Shown here: in pieces, positions 16,767 through 26,005 of the stretch
Layout: each line of letters begins with the position of its first letter
Position numbering within the stretch: position 1 is the stretch's first letter
From: Pseudohalioglobus sediminis
GTDB taxonomy: Bacteria > Pseudomonadota > Gammaproteobacteria > Pseudomonadales > Halieaceae
Length of the DNA: 64,000 nucleotides
Assembly (NCBI RefSeq): GCF_008370495.1
Contig: NZ_VTUX01000007.1
Span: 1-64,000, forward strand
Direction: 5' to 3'
Translations under genes and position numbers: made by a program
Notes under the pieces: generated by a model
Database searches by the model: none
Seen by the model: the letters and a program-made list of their open reading frames with translations, nothing else
What the model was told of the DNA's origin: nothing

Positions 16767-18275
16767 TCAGGGCATTCGTTCAATTTCTGAAGGACGCCAG
16801 CTCTGGTCTATCCAGCCTTCCAGCGGCCCGTACATGCGCAGAATGGTGAACCAGCCTTTACCCGGAACAGTCTGAATCCAGTTCTGCTCTTTTCCAGCGG
16901 GCGCCCTGGGCCCGAAGTAAAGATCCACGGAACCGTCATCGTTCAAGACAGGAGAGTTCTTGATGCTGTCGATAGACGGGTTCATTTGCGGCGTCTGCAG
17001 CATGGAACGCGTCTGCGGGTCGTACAGGGTGACGGCCCAGAAGTTTGCCACCGGCGCATCGGCGGGCAAGCGCAGGCGATAGGTGGCGCTACCGACGAAG
17101 GGTTTCTTGTTACTGTCGAGGAACGCAATGCCGTAATCGGAACCGGTGCCGAGGCGGGGTTGCGCCATCGCCGGGGTCACGGCGGTATAGGGGTAGTGGA
17201 ACGTCACCCGCGCGTCGGTATTCATGGTCTGCCCGTCGCGACCGTTGAAAAACACATTCTGGTCGGTGTAGGCGCGCATCCAGGCACTGTTGGTGTCGGG
17301 ATAAATACGCACGCCCTGCATGTTGAGGTCATAACGCGGATACCAGACGATGGCGCGGGAGGCGGCGTTGCCTATCGCCACCCCGTCCTTGAGCCTGGCG
17401 CGCATGCGCTCGTCCGGTTCGAAGGGCTTGCCTTTCTCCATGCCGAGAGAGGCGAACAGGCCGCGAACTTCCGGCGGGAAAGTCTCCAGGCCTTCATATT
17501 GCACCACCTCATTGAGGTGGTCGAAAAACGTCACGTCGTTGGTGTGAATGGTGTTGAATTCCTTGCCACTGGCGCTGATCCATTTCATCTCGGGTGGCGA
17601 ACCGGCCTGTGAGAGTGGATACACCTTGAGGTTGCCCTTGATGAAATCTGCCGCTTCCGCCAGATCGCCCCTGGGCGTCAGTCGCAGGAACACCCACACG
17701 CGATAGCTGTTTGGCTCGAGGACGGTGTAACCCTCGGGCACATCACCCTGGTACCCTGGTGGCAGGTAAAGGTACTTACCTTCGGGCAGGTTGTTAATGA
17801 AGCGGAAGTACGCGTCGTTGGCGGCGCCGAGCAGGCCTTTCGGGACATCCACCACCGTGGGGCCGTCGCGCTTGAGGTCGAGATCGGGAACCACGTACAT
17901 GGTCGCGCTGTTGGCGGTGAGGAAAAACGGTGTAGAGTCCATCAGCTTGTCGAGGATAATCACTTCGTTCGCTTGCACCGCGCCCAGTGAATGGGCGCCC
18001 TTTATCAAGGCGTGCAGGGACGCGGCGGGCATGCCCTTGAGGAAGGTATCAGCTGCGCGCGAGGTATCGAGGAAGTCATAGACTCTTTCCACGGTCGCCT
18101 CGGTGGGTACGCCGTCGGCAAATTTGAGTTTGCCTATGGACGTGTCTACCGTGTCTGGCGTCAGTATTCCCGACGGCACCTCGGTATTGTAACCGGGTGC
18201 GGGAGCGGCGGCCGCAGCGCCGGACAGCAGCGTGACCAGGCCGAGCGCCGTAAGCGTTGTTGGAATCATGTTCAT
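16767..18275 (-). CDS. DUF1254/DUF1214 exported protein, copy 1
   Basis: A 502-residue protein with a signal peptide (LGLVTLLSGAAAAAPA). The N-terminal half contains the DUF1254 region (AADTFLKGMPAASLHALIKG...MDSTPFFLTANSATMYV) and the C-terminal half the DUF1214 region (TYRLRLPADAPVANFWAVTLYD...GWFTILRMYGPLEGWIDQSW). These domains usually occur together in periplasmic or surface proteins of unknown function. It lies 118 bases downstream of a paralogue of nearly the same size, with matching motifs throughout, so the pair arose by tandem duplication. It sits near, but not in an operon with, a LysR regulator. Function unknown. Confidence 0.9.
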   Translation of the reverse strand: MNMIPTTLTALGLVTLLSGAAAAAPAPGYNTEVPSGILTPDTVDTSIGKLKFADGVPTEATVERVYDFLDTSRAADTFLKGMPAASLHALIKGAHSLGAVQANEVIILDKLMDSTPFFLTANSATMYVVPDLDLKRDGPTVVDVPKGLLGAANDAYFRFINNLPEGKYLYLPPGYQGDVPEGYTVLEPNSYRVWVFLRLTPRGDLAEAADFIKGNLKVYPLSQAGSPPEMKWISASGKEFNTIHTNDVTFFDHLNEVVQYEGLETFPPEVRGLFASLGMEKGKPFEPDERMRARLKDGVAIGNAASRAIVWYPRYDLNMQGVRIYPDTNSAWMRAYTDQNVFFNGRDGQTMNTDARVTFHYPYTAVTPAMAQPRLGTGSDYGIAFLDSNKKPFVGSATYRLRLPADAPVANFWAVTLYDPQTRSMLQTPQMNPSIDSIKNSPVLNDDGSVDLYFGPRAPAGKEQNWIQTVPGKGWFTILRMYGPLEGWIDQSWRPSEIERMP

Positions 18276-18393
18276 GCGTTTTCCTGTTTTGTATATCGTA
18301 TTTCGGTGAAGCCACCTTCCCGATGCATCTGCAGGCTACCCAGCAGGCTGCCCGTACTCTGTGTAGAAGCAATGCGTCTGCCGGTAAGCGCGA

Positions 18394-19899
18394 TTATTTC
18401 ACCTCCACAAAATCACCCGGCTTCCACGACTTGTCGAACCAGGGCTCGAGCGGGCCGTAAAGCCGCAACATAACGTTGAAGCTCTTGCCAGGCATTGTCT
18501 GCGCCCAGTTGTTTTCCCACCCCCTGGGCGCCTCCGGGCCAACATAAATCGTGAAACTGCCATCTGCGTTGGGCTTGATACCGGGCCGGTTGGAATCGAT
18601 GCCACCGGACTTCTGGTCCGTTTCCAGGATGGAGCGCGTCTGGCCGCTGTACAGCATAAAGGACCAGAAGTTTTTCGCCGGGATTGGCGCAGGCAACGTC
18701 ACCTTGTAGGTTTTGGAGCCGTCCAGGTACACGCCGTCCTCGTCCCGGGCGGTCATGGCATACACGGAACCCGAGCCAACCGGCGGCGCGGTCATCGCCG
18801 GGGTGATACCTGTCGCCATGTAGAAGAAGTATGTGCGATCGTCGAGGATACGGGCACCATCTTCGAGGAACTCATAGCTCTGCCTCTGGAAGGGCGAGTT
18901 CCACTGCCTGTCCTCGTAGAAGTAGGTGCCGCGGTCACGGGAGGCATAGGTGATGGCGCGCGCCGTGGCGTTGGCGATGGCCGCGGCCTCGGTCATGATC
19001 TCACGCATTCTTGCGTCGGGCGCAAACGGTTCGCCGCGCTTGATGCCGATCGATGCGAAAGTGCCGAGGATTTCCGGCGCAAAGGCGCCCTCGGGGTTAT
19101 TGTTCAGCGCAACATGAATTTCCTTGAAAAAATCTTCGTCGTTGGCGTGCACCGTGTTGTATTGCTTGCCAGAGACATTGATAAACGTCTCCGCGGGCGG
19201 GTCGCCGGCCTCGCTGAACCGGTAGACATTCAGGCCCGCCTTGACGGCTGCCACTGCGCTCTCGGTTTCCCCGTTCGGCCCGGGCGAACGCCTGAGCAGC
19301 AGCCAATGCTCATAGGTCTTGGTACGCAGTTCGAAGTAGCCCTCCGGGACCGCGGTATCATCGTCGTTGTGCAGGAGCAGGTACTTGCCGCCCTTGCCCT
19401 TGTCGGGACCGAGCACGCCGATATCGGCCACATAGTCGAAGGCGGCATCATCGAGTAAGCCCAGGATTCCTTCCGGCACCTCGATCACCACCGGACCGCT
19501 CGAGATATCCACGTTAGCGCCAATGTAAATCGTGGTGGTATTCGGCGTCAGCCAGATTGACCTGGCATCCATCAGGGTTTCAGTGATGACAATCTCATTG
19601 GGGCTGGCACCGGCATCCTCATATCCCTGGAACATGGCACGCAGCGACGCGATCTTCATGCCATCGAGAAAGGCCGTGGTGGCCCGGATCAGGTCGAGGT
19701 TGTCAAATACCTTGTCGACGCTTGCTGGCGCCGGCATACCATCGAAAAATTCCAGTTTGCCCAGCGTCCTGGTGTTCACCACATCCGGCGTGATGACGTT
19801 TTCAGGAACGTCCGCTGCAAACTCGGGCTTCCCGGCCAGCGTGGTAATTGGCAGCGTCATTATCAGGCAGGACGCCAACGCCTTGGTGAGTTTTGTCAT
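18394..19899 (-). CDS. DUF1254/DUF1214 exported protein, copy 2
   Basis: A 501-residue paralogue of the downstream gene, with signal peptide (ALASCLIMTLPITTLAG). DUF1254 features are seen in ATTAFLDGMKIASLRAMFQG and MDARSIWLTPNTTTIYI; DUF1214 features in TYKVTLPAPIPAKNFWSFMLY and FNVMLRLYGPLEPWFDKSW. The two copies differ at many positions, so the duplication is not recent. Both probably act outside the cytoplasm. Conserved glycine- and aromatic-rich C-termini hint at a beta-rich fold, but no catalytic motif is recognisable. Confidence 0.9.
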   Translation of the reverse strand: MTKLTKALASCLIMTLPITTLAGKPEFAADVPENVITPDVVNTRTLGKLEFFDGMPAPASVDKVFDNLDLIRATTAFLDGMKIASLRAMFQGYEDAGASPNEIVITETLMDARSIWLTPNTTTIYIGANVDISSGPVVIEVPEGILGLLDDAAFDYVADIGVLGPDKGKGGKYLLLHNDDDTAVPEGYFELRTKTYEHWLLLRRSPGPNGETESAVAAVKAGLNVYRFSEAGDPPAETFINVSGKQYNTVHANDEDFFKEIHVALNNNPEGAFAPEILGTFASIGIKRGEPFAPDARMREIMTEAAAIANATARAITYASRDRGTYFYEDRQWNSPFQRQSYEFLEDGARILDDRTYFFYMATGITPAMTAPPVGSGSVYAMTARDEDGVYLDGSKTYKVTLPAPIPAKNFWSFMLYSGQTRSILETDQKSGGIDSNRPGIKPNADGSFTIYVGPEAPRGWENNWAQTMPGKSFNVMLRLYGPLEPWFDKSWKPGDFVEVK

Positions 19900-20093
19900 C
19901 GCTCATTCCTGTCGTTTGAACTGATTTTGGGGTGCCTGGTCTTGACGCACCTTACTCCCGGACTGCTGCGGTCAGGCTGGGTTGTACCAGCTGGCGTCAA
20001 AGTGACTGGCGGCTGCGGCGGCACGAGGACTTACCGCAGTTTAACGGGCAGAGGCAGGGCGACGTGCTGCCGCCCTGCGCAAACCTGGAGACT

Positions 20094-20348
20094 TCAGTCG
20101 TCGTCATCACCCCGGCCAAGGCGTTCGCCCTGCTTGCCGCGAACGCCGTCGCGCACTTCTTCCTGCTTGCAGTCACGTTTGTCTTTGCCCACGTAGCCCT
20201 CGTCCTGGCGACAGTCACGCCGATCCTGGCGCTCGTCAGACCGGCCGCGTTCCTGGCGTCGATCCTGTCGATCATCGGGGTCGGCGAGGGTGGCAACCGG
20301 AGCGGCCAGTATCATCAGGCTGGTGAATAGCGCGAGTACTTTCTTCAT
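20094..20348 (-). CDS. Small exported Arg/Asp-rich protein
   Basis: An 84-residue protein with a clean signal peptide (MKKVLALFTSLMILAAPVATLA) and a mature part of about 62 residues made almost wholly of Arg, Asp, Gln, Glu, Lys and Gly. It has two similar short units, RRDCRQDEG and KRDCKQEEV, each with a single cysteine, and ends in four Asp. Such a mixed-charge, low-complexity chain is likely disordered and could bind metal or nucleic acid; nothing firm can be said. AAGGTA precedes the ATG. It is divergent from a LysR regulator across 221 bases, a common arrangement for a regulated target. I do not recognise a family. Confidence 0.7.
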   Translation of the reverse strand: MKKVLALFTSLMILAAPVATLADPDDRQDRRQERGRSDERQDRRDCRQDEGYVGKDKRDCKQEEVRDGVRGKQGERLGRGDDDD

Positions 20349-20569
20349 GGCAGATACCTTTTTTCGTATGAGTCGTTGTCGCAGATAGCGTCACTCACCA
20401 TCAGGGGCTGCCACCGGGAGTTGGCGCTGCATGTCGGGAGCGCTGCAGGGAGACACGCAGCCTGATTGCAGGCGCCTGCGAATCCGCAGTGTAGAGGAGC
20501 ACTTCGATTCTTGGAATTTAAAATAACTTAAGATAGATTAACAATAAATGAATTAAAGGCTACATCCCC
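20349..20569. promoter_or_regulatory. Divergent intergenic region between small exported protein and LysR gene
   Basis: The LysR-proximal 70 bases are strikingly AT-rich (GAATTTAAAATAACTTAAG, then TAGATTAACAATAAATGAAT) in an otherwise GC-rich window. LysR regulators commonly bind such divergent spacers at T-n11-A sites, and several candidates are possible here, so I do not fix one. Promoter activity is inferred from composition and gene layout only. Confidence 0.4.
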
Positions 20570-21505
20570 ATGCTGCACTTACGCCAACTGCAATGCGTCA
20601 TCGCTATCGACGAGAGTGGCAGCTTCCAGCGGGCCGCCGATCAGCTGGGCATCACCCCCTCCGGGCTCACCCAGAGTGTGCAACGGCTGGAACAGCGCTA
20701 CGGTGGCAGCCTGTTCGTGCGCAATCGCTCCGGGGTAACGCTCACACCCATGGGTGAAATCGTGCTGGAAGGGGCCCGCGCCATCCTGCAGCGGTCAGAC
20801 TCCATCGAACGCGAGCTACAGCTGGTGAACTCCCCGGACCAGGGCGAACTCAGTATCGGCGTTGATCCCACCCTGAGTAACGCGGTACTCGGGCCGGCGC
20901 TGAGCCAGGTCATCACTGAACACCCCGGACTGCGCTTCACCGTGACCAGCGACAACCGCCGTGCCCTTGCAGATCTGCTTGCCGATCGGGCAATCGATTT
21001 GATGGTCTGCTATCCACAGCGCGCCGACACCAGGGATGTGCTGCAATCCATACCCTTCACTATCCCGGCTCCTGTGGTGATCGGCAGGGCGGGACACCCG
21101 CTGGCGCAGCAGAAGAATCCGACCATCGATGCCTTTTTCACGTATCCGCGACTGGGTGCCCAATTGCCCGACTGGTACACGGACTGGGCGTCGGCAGAGC
21201 TCAGTAGATTACAGCAGGATATCGATCCCAGCGCCGGCTACCATCTGCATTCGAACGACATCGGCCTGATGAAAACCATCGTACAGCACTCCGATGCGCT
21301 GATGGGTATTCACCGGCGCGATGCCGAGTTGGAACTGGAGACCGGCAAGGTGGTGGAAATCAGGCCCAAGAATTGGCCGCAGCGCGTTGCCCTTGAAGTG
21401 GTCGTCAGCGCGGAACGCTCCCTCGCCTCGATGGTAGAGAAACTGGTGCTGGCGATTACCGATGCGGACCCATTCACGACCGCCGCAGCGGCGGACGGCC
21501 CTTAG
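20570..21505 (+). CDS. LysR-family transcriptional regulator
   Basis: A 311-residue regulator. Residues 1-60 form the winged helix-turn-helix (LRQLQCVIAIDESGSFQRAADQLGITPSGLTQSVQRLEQRYG), followed by the linker helix and a substrate-binding domain beginning GELSIGVDPTLSNAVLGPAL. LysR proteins usually activate a divergent gene in response to a small molecule; the divergent gene here is the small Arg/Asp-rich exported protein, with the DUF1254 pair behind it. The effector cannot be predicted. The ATG at 20570 gives the canonical start. Confidence 0.92.
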   Translation: MLHLRQLQCVIAIDESGSFQRAADQLGITPSGLTQSVQRLEQRYGGSLFVRNRSGVTLTPMGEIVLEGARAILQRSDSIERELQLVNSPDQGELSIGVDPTLSNAVLGPALSQVITEHPGLRFTVTSDNRRALADLLADRAIDLMVCYPQRADTRDVLQSIPFTIPAPVVIGRAGHPLAQQKNPTIDAFFTYPRLGAQLPDWYTDWASAELSRLQQDIDPSAGYHLHSNDIGLMKTIVQHSDALMGIHRRDAELELETGKVVEIRPKNWPQRVALEVVVSAERSLASMVEKLVLAITDADPFTTAAAADGP

Positions 21506-21633
21506 CGGGTCTGTCTTTCATGCGCGGGATCAGCCACAATACCTCGCGTGTGGTCGTTGGCAGCAGCGCAGGCCAGCAACAGCGAAAGTCACGACAACAC
21601 CCCTCCCGTACCGGACTACCAGGACCGCAATCA

Positions 21634-22272
21634 ATGCAACATTCGAAAACCTCGACCGCTCTACTGTGCTTGTTACTGGCCACTCTATTGAGCGCCTGCA
21701 GCAGCAATACCGCCACAATCGAAAAGACCTGGCGCAAGGATGACATCGGCGAAAGGGACCTGCACGGTGTCCTGGTGGTCGCAGCAGCCACGCAGGAAGG
21801 CAGCCGGCGCGCTTTTGAAGAGGAATTCACCAACGCCCTGAAAGAGCACGGTGTGCACGCGGTGGCCAGTTATACGCTGCGCGGCGGTACCGAAATCAGC
21901 AAGGAAGACATCGTCGCCATGGCCAAGCAGGCGGACCTGGACACCGTGCTGGTCACTCTGTTCGCCGGCCGTGATGAAACCGCCGTGCTGCACCCGGGGC
22001 GCAAGTACTACGCCTGGGCGCCGGTTTACGCGGGCGACTACTACGGGCGCGGGCGCGTCTACGGCGTGCCCTACCAGGTAGGCCAGACCTCGGATTTCTG
22101 GGCGGAGCACAAGAATATCCACCTGACCGCGAAACTGTATGACGTGAAAACAGAGGAACGCCTGTGGCAGGTGAATTCCGGCATGGAAGAAGGCAGCGAC
22201 GTCGCCACCATGCGCACGGCTTTCATCAAGTCATTTATGAAGGACCTGGCCAACCAGGGTCTGCTGCAATGA
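21634..22272 (+). CDS. DUF4136-like lipoprotein
   Basis: A 212-residue putative outer-membrane lipoprotein with the lipobox LLSAC (lipid Cys22). The mature part reads TIEKTWRKDDIGERDLHGVLVVAAATQEGSRRAFEEEF, with late features LTAKLYDVKTEERLWQVNSG. This pattern of a small alpha/beta protein that ends in a description of ...LYDVKTEE-LxW is common in DUF4136-like lipoproteins. A YY/GR-rich loop (residues about 126-148) interrupts it. The ATG at 21634 directly begins the signal; upstream in-frame codons are discarded. Role unknown. It precedes the hydroxylase gene by 36 bases on the same strand. Confidence 0.78.
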   Translation: MQHSKTSTALLCLLLATLLSACSSNTATIEKTWRKDDIGERDLHGVLVVAAATQEGSRRAFEEEFTNALKEHGVHAVASYTLRGGTEISKEDIVAMAKQADLDTVLVTLFAGRDETAVLHPGRKYYAWAPVYAGDYYGRGRVYGVPYQVGQTSDFWAEHKNIHLTAKLYDVKTEERLWQVNSGMEEGSDVATMRTAFIKSFMKDLANQGLLQ

Positions 22273-22308
22273 GCTGACCGGCGCCACTGCTGAGACAAGT
22301 GCATAGCG

Positions 22309-23223
22309 ATGACCACTGAACAGTTACTCGAATCGTTCTCACAGGACAAACTGCTTTACGTCTTTATCCCGATCTTCCTGGTGGCGGTAGTGCTGGAGTA
22401 TCGCTACAGCGTTCGCCACAAGCTCGCCCTGTACCAGCGCCAGGACACCGTGGCCTCGTTCTGGATGATGGCGTTCACGCCCATTGTCGAATTCCTGCCC
22501 AAACTGGGCGCATTTGTGGCGTTTTACTACCTGCATGAGATCAGCCCGCTGCGCGATGTGGTGCAGCGGCAGTGGTGGGCCTGGGCGCTACTGTTACTGC
22601 TGGATGACTTCGTCTACTACTGGTTTCACCGCTCCAATCACGAGGTGCGCATTTTCTGGGCCGGCCATGTCACGCACCACTCTGCCATAAAGATGAACTA
22701 TGCCACCGCCCTGCGCCAGGGCGTGGGTGAACGCCTGCACAAGTTCCTGTTCTGGATGCCCCTGCCCTTGCTGGGCTTTGACCCGCTGATGATCTTCACG
22801 GTGATGGCCATCAACCTGTTCTACCAGTTCTGGATTCACACCGAACTGGTGGACCGACTACCCGCGCCGGTGGAGTACCTGTTCAATACCCCGTCCCACC
22901 ACCGTGTCCACCACGCCTCCAATGTGCGCTACCTGGACTGCAACCATGGCGGCATTCTGATCATCTGGGACCGACTGTTCGGTACCTTTTCTGAAGAAAC
23001 CCAGGGTGATGCACCTCGCTACGGCCTGACCAAAAATATCACCTCCTACCGCCCGCTGGATGTCGCCACCCACGAGTACCGCTCGATCTGGGACGATTGC
23101 AAACGGGCCACATCATGGCGCGATCGCTGGCGCTATCTGCTGCTGGCACCGGGCTGGAGCCATGATGGCGAAGACCGGCGCGCCCGGGTGTTGCGCCGGC
23201 AGTTGGCGGCAGGCGCGAACTAA
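22309..23223 (+). CDS. Sterol desaturase/fatty-acid hydroxylase family protein
   Basis: A 304-residue integral membrane di-iron enzyme. The histidine clusters are visible: HRSNH (107-111), HVTHH (120-124) and SHHRVHH (196-202), with several hydrophobic helices between. The family hydroxylates or desaturates lipids such as sterols, carotenoids or fatty acids at the membrane; the substrate here is unknown. Its presence alongside Rieske/KstD-like enzymes in the same window hints at lipid or terpenoid chemistry but is not proof. It is probably co-transcribed with the upstream lipoprotein gene. Confidence 0.9.
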   Translation: MTTEQLLESFSQDKLLYVFIPIFLVAVVLEYRYSVRHKLALYQRQDTVASFWMMAFTPIVEFLPKLGAFVAFYYLHEISPLRDVVQRQWWAWALLLLLDDFVYYWFHRSNHEVRIFWAGHVTHHSAIKMNYATALRQGVGERLHKFLFWMPLPLLGFDPLMIFTVMAINLFYQFWIHTELVDRLPAPVEYLFNTPSHHRVHHASNVRYLDCNHGGILIIWDRLFGTFSEETQGDAPRYGLTKNITSYRPLDVATHEYRSIWDDCKRATSWRDRWRYLLLAPGWSHDGEDRRARVLRRQLAAGAN

Positions 23224-23444
23224 CTGCCTGCAGGGATCGCCAGAGCCTGCGCGGCGCTACTGCGTGTCTTCTCGGACACCGCCTACCCGTCCCGCCGGAT
23301 TGTTAATTCGCTGACATTCACTCTACGGGGCGCCGTCTATACTTGGGGAAAGTCGCAGCCCCCGGCAACGCGAAGGGCTGGCTGCAACCTGTCGCCACCG
23401 CTGGTTTCGGCGCGCCAAACCATAACAACAGCAGGAATTCATCC

Positions 23445-24815
23445 ATGGACATTACCAACGCTATTTCAGAAATTGTCGGCCCCAAGGGCATGCTACTGGG
23501 CGACGATGTCAACTCGCGCCCGAACTACAGCTGGGGTCTGGGCAACTGCCCGGCCCGCGCCATTGTGCGCCCTGCATCGACCGATGAACTTTCCAGAGTG
23601 ATGGCCCTGTGCAACGGACAGCAGCAGACCATTGTGCCCTGGGGTGGTCTCACCGGGCTGGTGAACGGGATTACCTGCACGGAGGATGACATCGCCATTT
23701 CCCTGGAGCGCATGAACGCCATCGAACACATCGATGCGGAAGCCGGCACCATGACTGTACAGGCCGGCGCCGTGCTGCAAAACGTGCAGGATGCCGCCGC
23801 CGAGGCCGGCTGGCAGTTTGCCGTGGATTTTGGCGCCCGGGGCAGCGCCAATATCGGCGGCATGGTCGCCACCAACGCCGGCGGCAACAGTGTGGTGCGC
23901 TACGGCATGATGCGCGAGCAGGTGCTCGGGCTGGAGGCAGTACTGGCGGACGGTACGGTGATTTCCTCGATGAACGAGATGCTCAAGAACAACGCCGGTT
24001 ACGACCTCAAGCACCTGTTTATCGGCAGCGAGGGCACCCTCGGTATTGTCACCCGCGCGGTATTGCGCCTGCGCCCGGCGCCGCGCACGGTACAGACGGC
24101 TTTTGTCGCCCTGTCCTGCTTCGAAGACGTTTCCGGGCTGCTGCGCAGACTGGGGACGGAACTGGAAGGCAAGCTCAGCGCCTTTGAAGTCATGTGGCGC
24201 AACCACTATGCCTTCATGACGGAAGAAACCGGCAAACACCAGGCGTTCCTGCCCACCAATTATCCCTTTTATGTCCTGGTCGAGTCCGAGGGCGCCGACG
24301 AGGAGCGTGAAGCGGAGCAGTTCATGACTGTGCTGGGCACACTGATGGAGGAAGGCCATGTAGCCGACGCAGTGATCTGCCAGTCGGCGCAGCAGGCGGC
24401 ACAGATCTGGGCCATGCGCGACGACGTGGATACCCTGATTCACGCAGTATTCCCACCCGCCGTATTCGATATCAGCCTGCCCATTCGCGAGATGGAAGCG
24501 TACGTGAGCGGTGTTGAAGAGGAACTCGGCGAGCGTTTCCCGGAAGCAAAGCTGGTGTGTTTCGGGCACCTCGGGGATGGCAATATCCACTTCGGCATAG
24601 GGCCGGCACACGACAAACACGCAATCGAGACCGTGGTTTACGAACGACTCGGCAAGGTCAATGGTTCGATCTCTGCCGAGCACGGTATCGGCCTGGAGAA
24701 ACGCGAGTTCCTGCCGCATTCGCGCTCGGCGGACGAGATCGCGCTGATGCAGACCATGAAGCGCGCGCTGGACCCGCAAAACCTGCTCAACCCCGGGAAG
24801 GTGCTGGGCGGGTAG
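23445..24815 (+). CDS. GlcD-type FAD-linked oxidase (D-2-hydroxyacid dehydrogenase-like)
   Basis: A 456-residue flavoprotein of the FAD_binding_4/FAD-oxidase_C family. The N-terminal PP-loop region has VPWGGLTGLVNG and ARGSANIGGMVATNAGGN; SEGTLGIVT follows near 195. The C-terminal domain has CFGHLGDGNIHFGI and SISAEHGIGLEKREFL. These motifs mark D-lactate, glycolate and D-2-hydroxyglutarate dehydrogenases, which oxidise D-2-hydroxyacids and pass electrons to a carrier. The exact substrate is unresolved. AGGA precedes the ATG at 23445, which is preferred over an ATG 102 bases earlier. A repeat array follows its stop. Confidence 0.9.
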   Translation: MDITNAISEIVGPKGMLLGDDVNSRPNYSWGLGNCPARAIVRPASTDELSRVMALCNGQQQTIVPWGGLTGLVNGITCTEDDIAISLERMNAIEHIDAEAGTMTVQAGAVLQNVQDAAAEAGWQFAVDFGARGSANIGGMVATNAGGNSVVRYGMMREQVLGLEAVLADGTVISSMNEMLKNNAGYDLKHLFIGSEGTLGIVTRAVLRLRPAPRTVQTAFVALSCFEDVSGLLRRLGTELEGKLSAFEVMWRNHYAFMTEETGKHQAFLPTNYPFYVLVESEGADEEREAEQFMTVLGTLMEEGHVADAVICQSAQQAAQIWAMRDDVDTLIHAVFPPAVFDISLPIREMEAYVSGVEEELGERFPEAKLVCFGHLGDGNIHFGIGPAHDKHAIETVVYERLGKVNGSISAEHGIGLEKREFLPHSRSADEIALMQTMKRALDPQNLLNPGKVLGG

Positions 24816-24828
24816 CCAGCTCCTGGCT

Positions 24829-24985
24829 GGCCAGCCCCTGGATCGCCAGCCGCTGAATGGCCAGCCCCTGGATCCCCGCCTTCGCGGGGATGACAAATAA
24901 ACGGTACTTCACGGGGGCCCCGCCTTCGCGGGGATGACAAATAAACGGTACTTCACGGGATCCCCGCCTGCGCGGGGATAACGCA
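24829..24985. repeat. Hairpin repeat array (CCCCGCC-TTCG-CGGGGATGAC type)
   Basis: Two near-identical 42-base units (24874-24915 and 24918-24959) begin CCCCGCCTTCGCGGGGATGAC and end GGTACTTCACGGG; a third partial unit starts at 24962. Each contains a GC-rich stem-loop. Just before, a 30-base period repeats GGCCAGCCCCTGGAT at 24829 and 24859. These are extragenic palindromic elements between the flavoenzyme and the UbiA gene; the stems may also act as transcription-ending or mRNA-stabilising structures. Confidence 0.85.
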
Positions 24986-25084
24986 AATGCGAGTATATTT
25001 TCTTACTACTGCAGCCTTGGCGCGGCGACGAGCACGTGGCGTCTTGAGGATGGCAGTGAGCGCGCATTCCGCTAAACTCGAAGC

Positions 25085-26005
25085 ATGACAATCCAACCCT
25101 TCTGGCTGGGGTTCTGGCGCCTGGCCGACCCCAAAATATCGCTCGCATCCTTCGCCGGCCTGTTTATGGCGGCCTGTTTCGCAGCCGCCGATACGGGCCT
25201 GCACCCCGGCTGGCTGGCGCTGACGGTATTGGGCGTGTTCTGTGTCGAGGTCGCCAAGAATGCTTCCGGCGAGTGGGTCGATTTCGACAGTGGCACCGAC
25301 CTGGCTATTGCCGCCGAGGATCGCAGCCCGTTTTCCGGCGGCAAGCGGGTGATGGTGGACGCGCTGATGACGCGCGAGCAGACACGTGCTGTGGCCATTA
25401 TTTTTTTCCTGGCCGCCATTGTTATCGGCCTGCTGATTACCTTTCTGCGCGAACCCCGCGTGCTCGCCGTCGGCCTGCTGGGCATGTTACTGGCCTGGTC
25501 CTACCACGGTGCTCCGCTGCGCCTGTCCTATCGCGGCCTCGGCGAGGTCGCCGTGGCCATCGCCTATGGACCGCTGGTCGTCTGCGGCACCTACCTCGTG
25601 CAGACCGGCGCGCTCAACGCGCCGCTATTACACGCCGCCATGGCCCTGGGCCTGCTGATTGCCGCATTCCTGTGGATCAACGAATTCCCCGACTACCACG
25701 CCGACCTCGGCGCGAGCAAAAACACGCTGGTGGTGCGCCTGGGCCGGGAAACGGCGGCAACGGGCTACGTCACCCTGCTGGGCTCGGGTTACCTGTGGCT
25801 GCTGATTTGCGCCCTGCATTACCAGAGCTACGGCATGCTCTGGGGTCTGCTCGGTGCCGTGCCGGCCGCGTTCTCGGCGTGGCGACTGCTCAATCAATAC
25901 CAGAACACAGCCGCGATTGTTCCCGCGCAGGCGGCCTGCCTGCTCAGCTTTATACTGATGGCCGCCGGTTGCGGACTGGGTTATTGGCTGGCGGGTCCGG
26001 CCTGA
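25085..26005 (+). CDS. UbiA-family prenyltransferase (MenA-like)
   Basis: A 306-residue integral membrane protein with about eight or nine helices. The first Asp-rich motif appears as NASGEWVDFDSGTD (59-72) and the second as NEFPDYHADLGASK near 200, the magnesium-diphosphate binding sites of UbiA enzymes. Overall form is closest to MenA (1,4-dihydroxy-2-naphthoate prenyltransferase) and related enzymes that attach an isoprenoid chain to an aromatic acceptor. No menaquinone or ubiquinone genes are adjacent, so the acceptor is unknown. The ATG at 25085 gives a proper short cytosolic N-terminus. Confidence 0.88.
   Translation: MTIQPFWLGFWRLADPKISLASFAGLFMAACFAAADTGLHPGWLALTVLGVFCVEVAKNASGEWVDFDSGTDLAIAAEDRSPFSGGKRVMVDALMTREQTRAVAIIFFLAAIVIGLLITFLREPRVLAVGLLGMLLAWSYHGAPLRLSYRGLGEVAVAIAYGPLVVCGTYLVQTGALNAPLLHAAMALGLLIAAFLWINEFPDYHADLGASKNTLVVRLGRETAATGYVTLLGSGYLWLLICALHYQSYGMLWGLLGAVPAAFSAWRLLNQYQNTAAIVPAQAACLLSFILMAAGCGLGYWLAGPA

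Noticed and set aside
23493-24896. 467-codon open frame antisense to the GlcD-type gene
   Set aside because: The plus-strand frame has full flavoenzyme motifs; the antisense sequence has none and runs into the repeat array.
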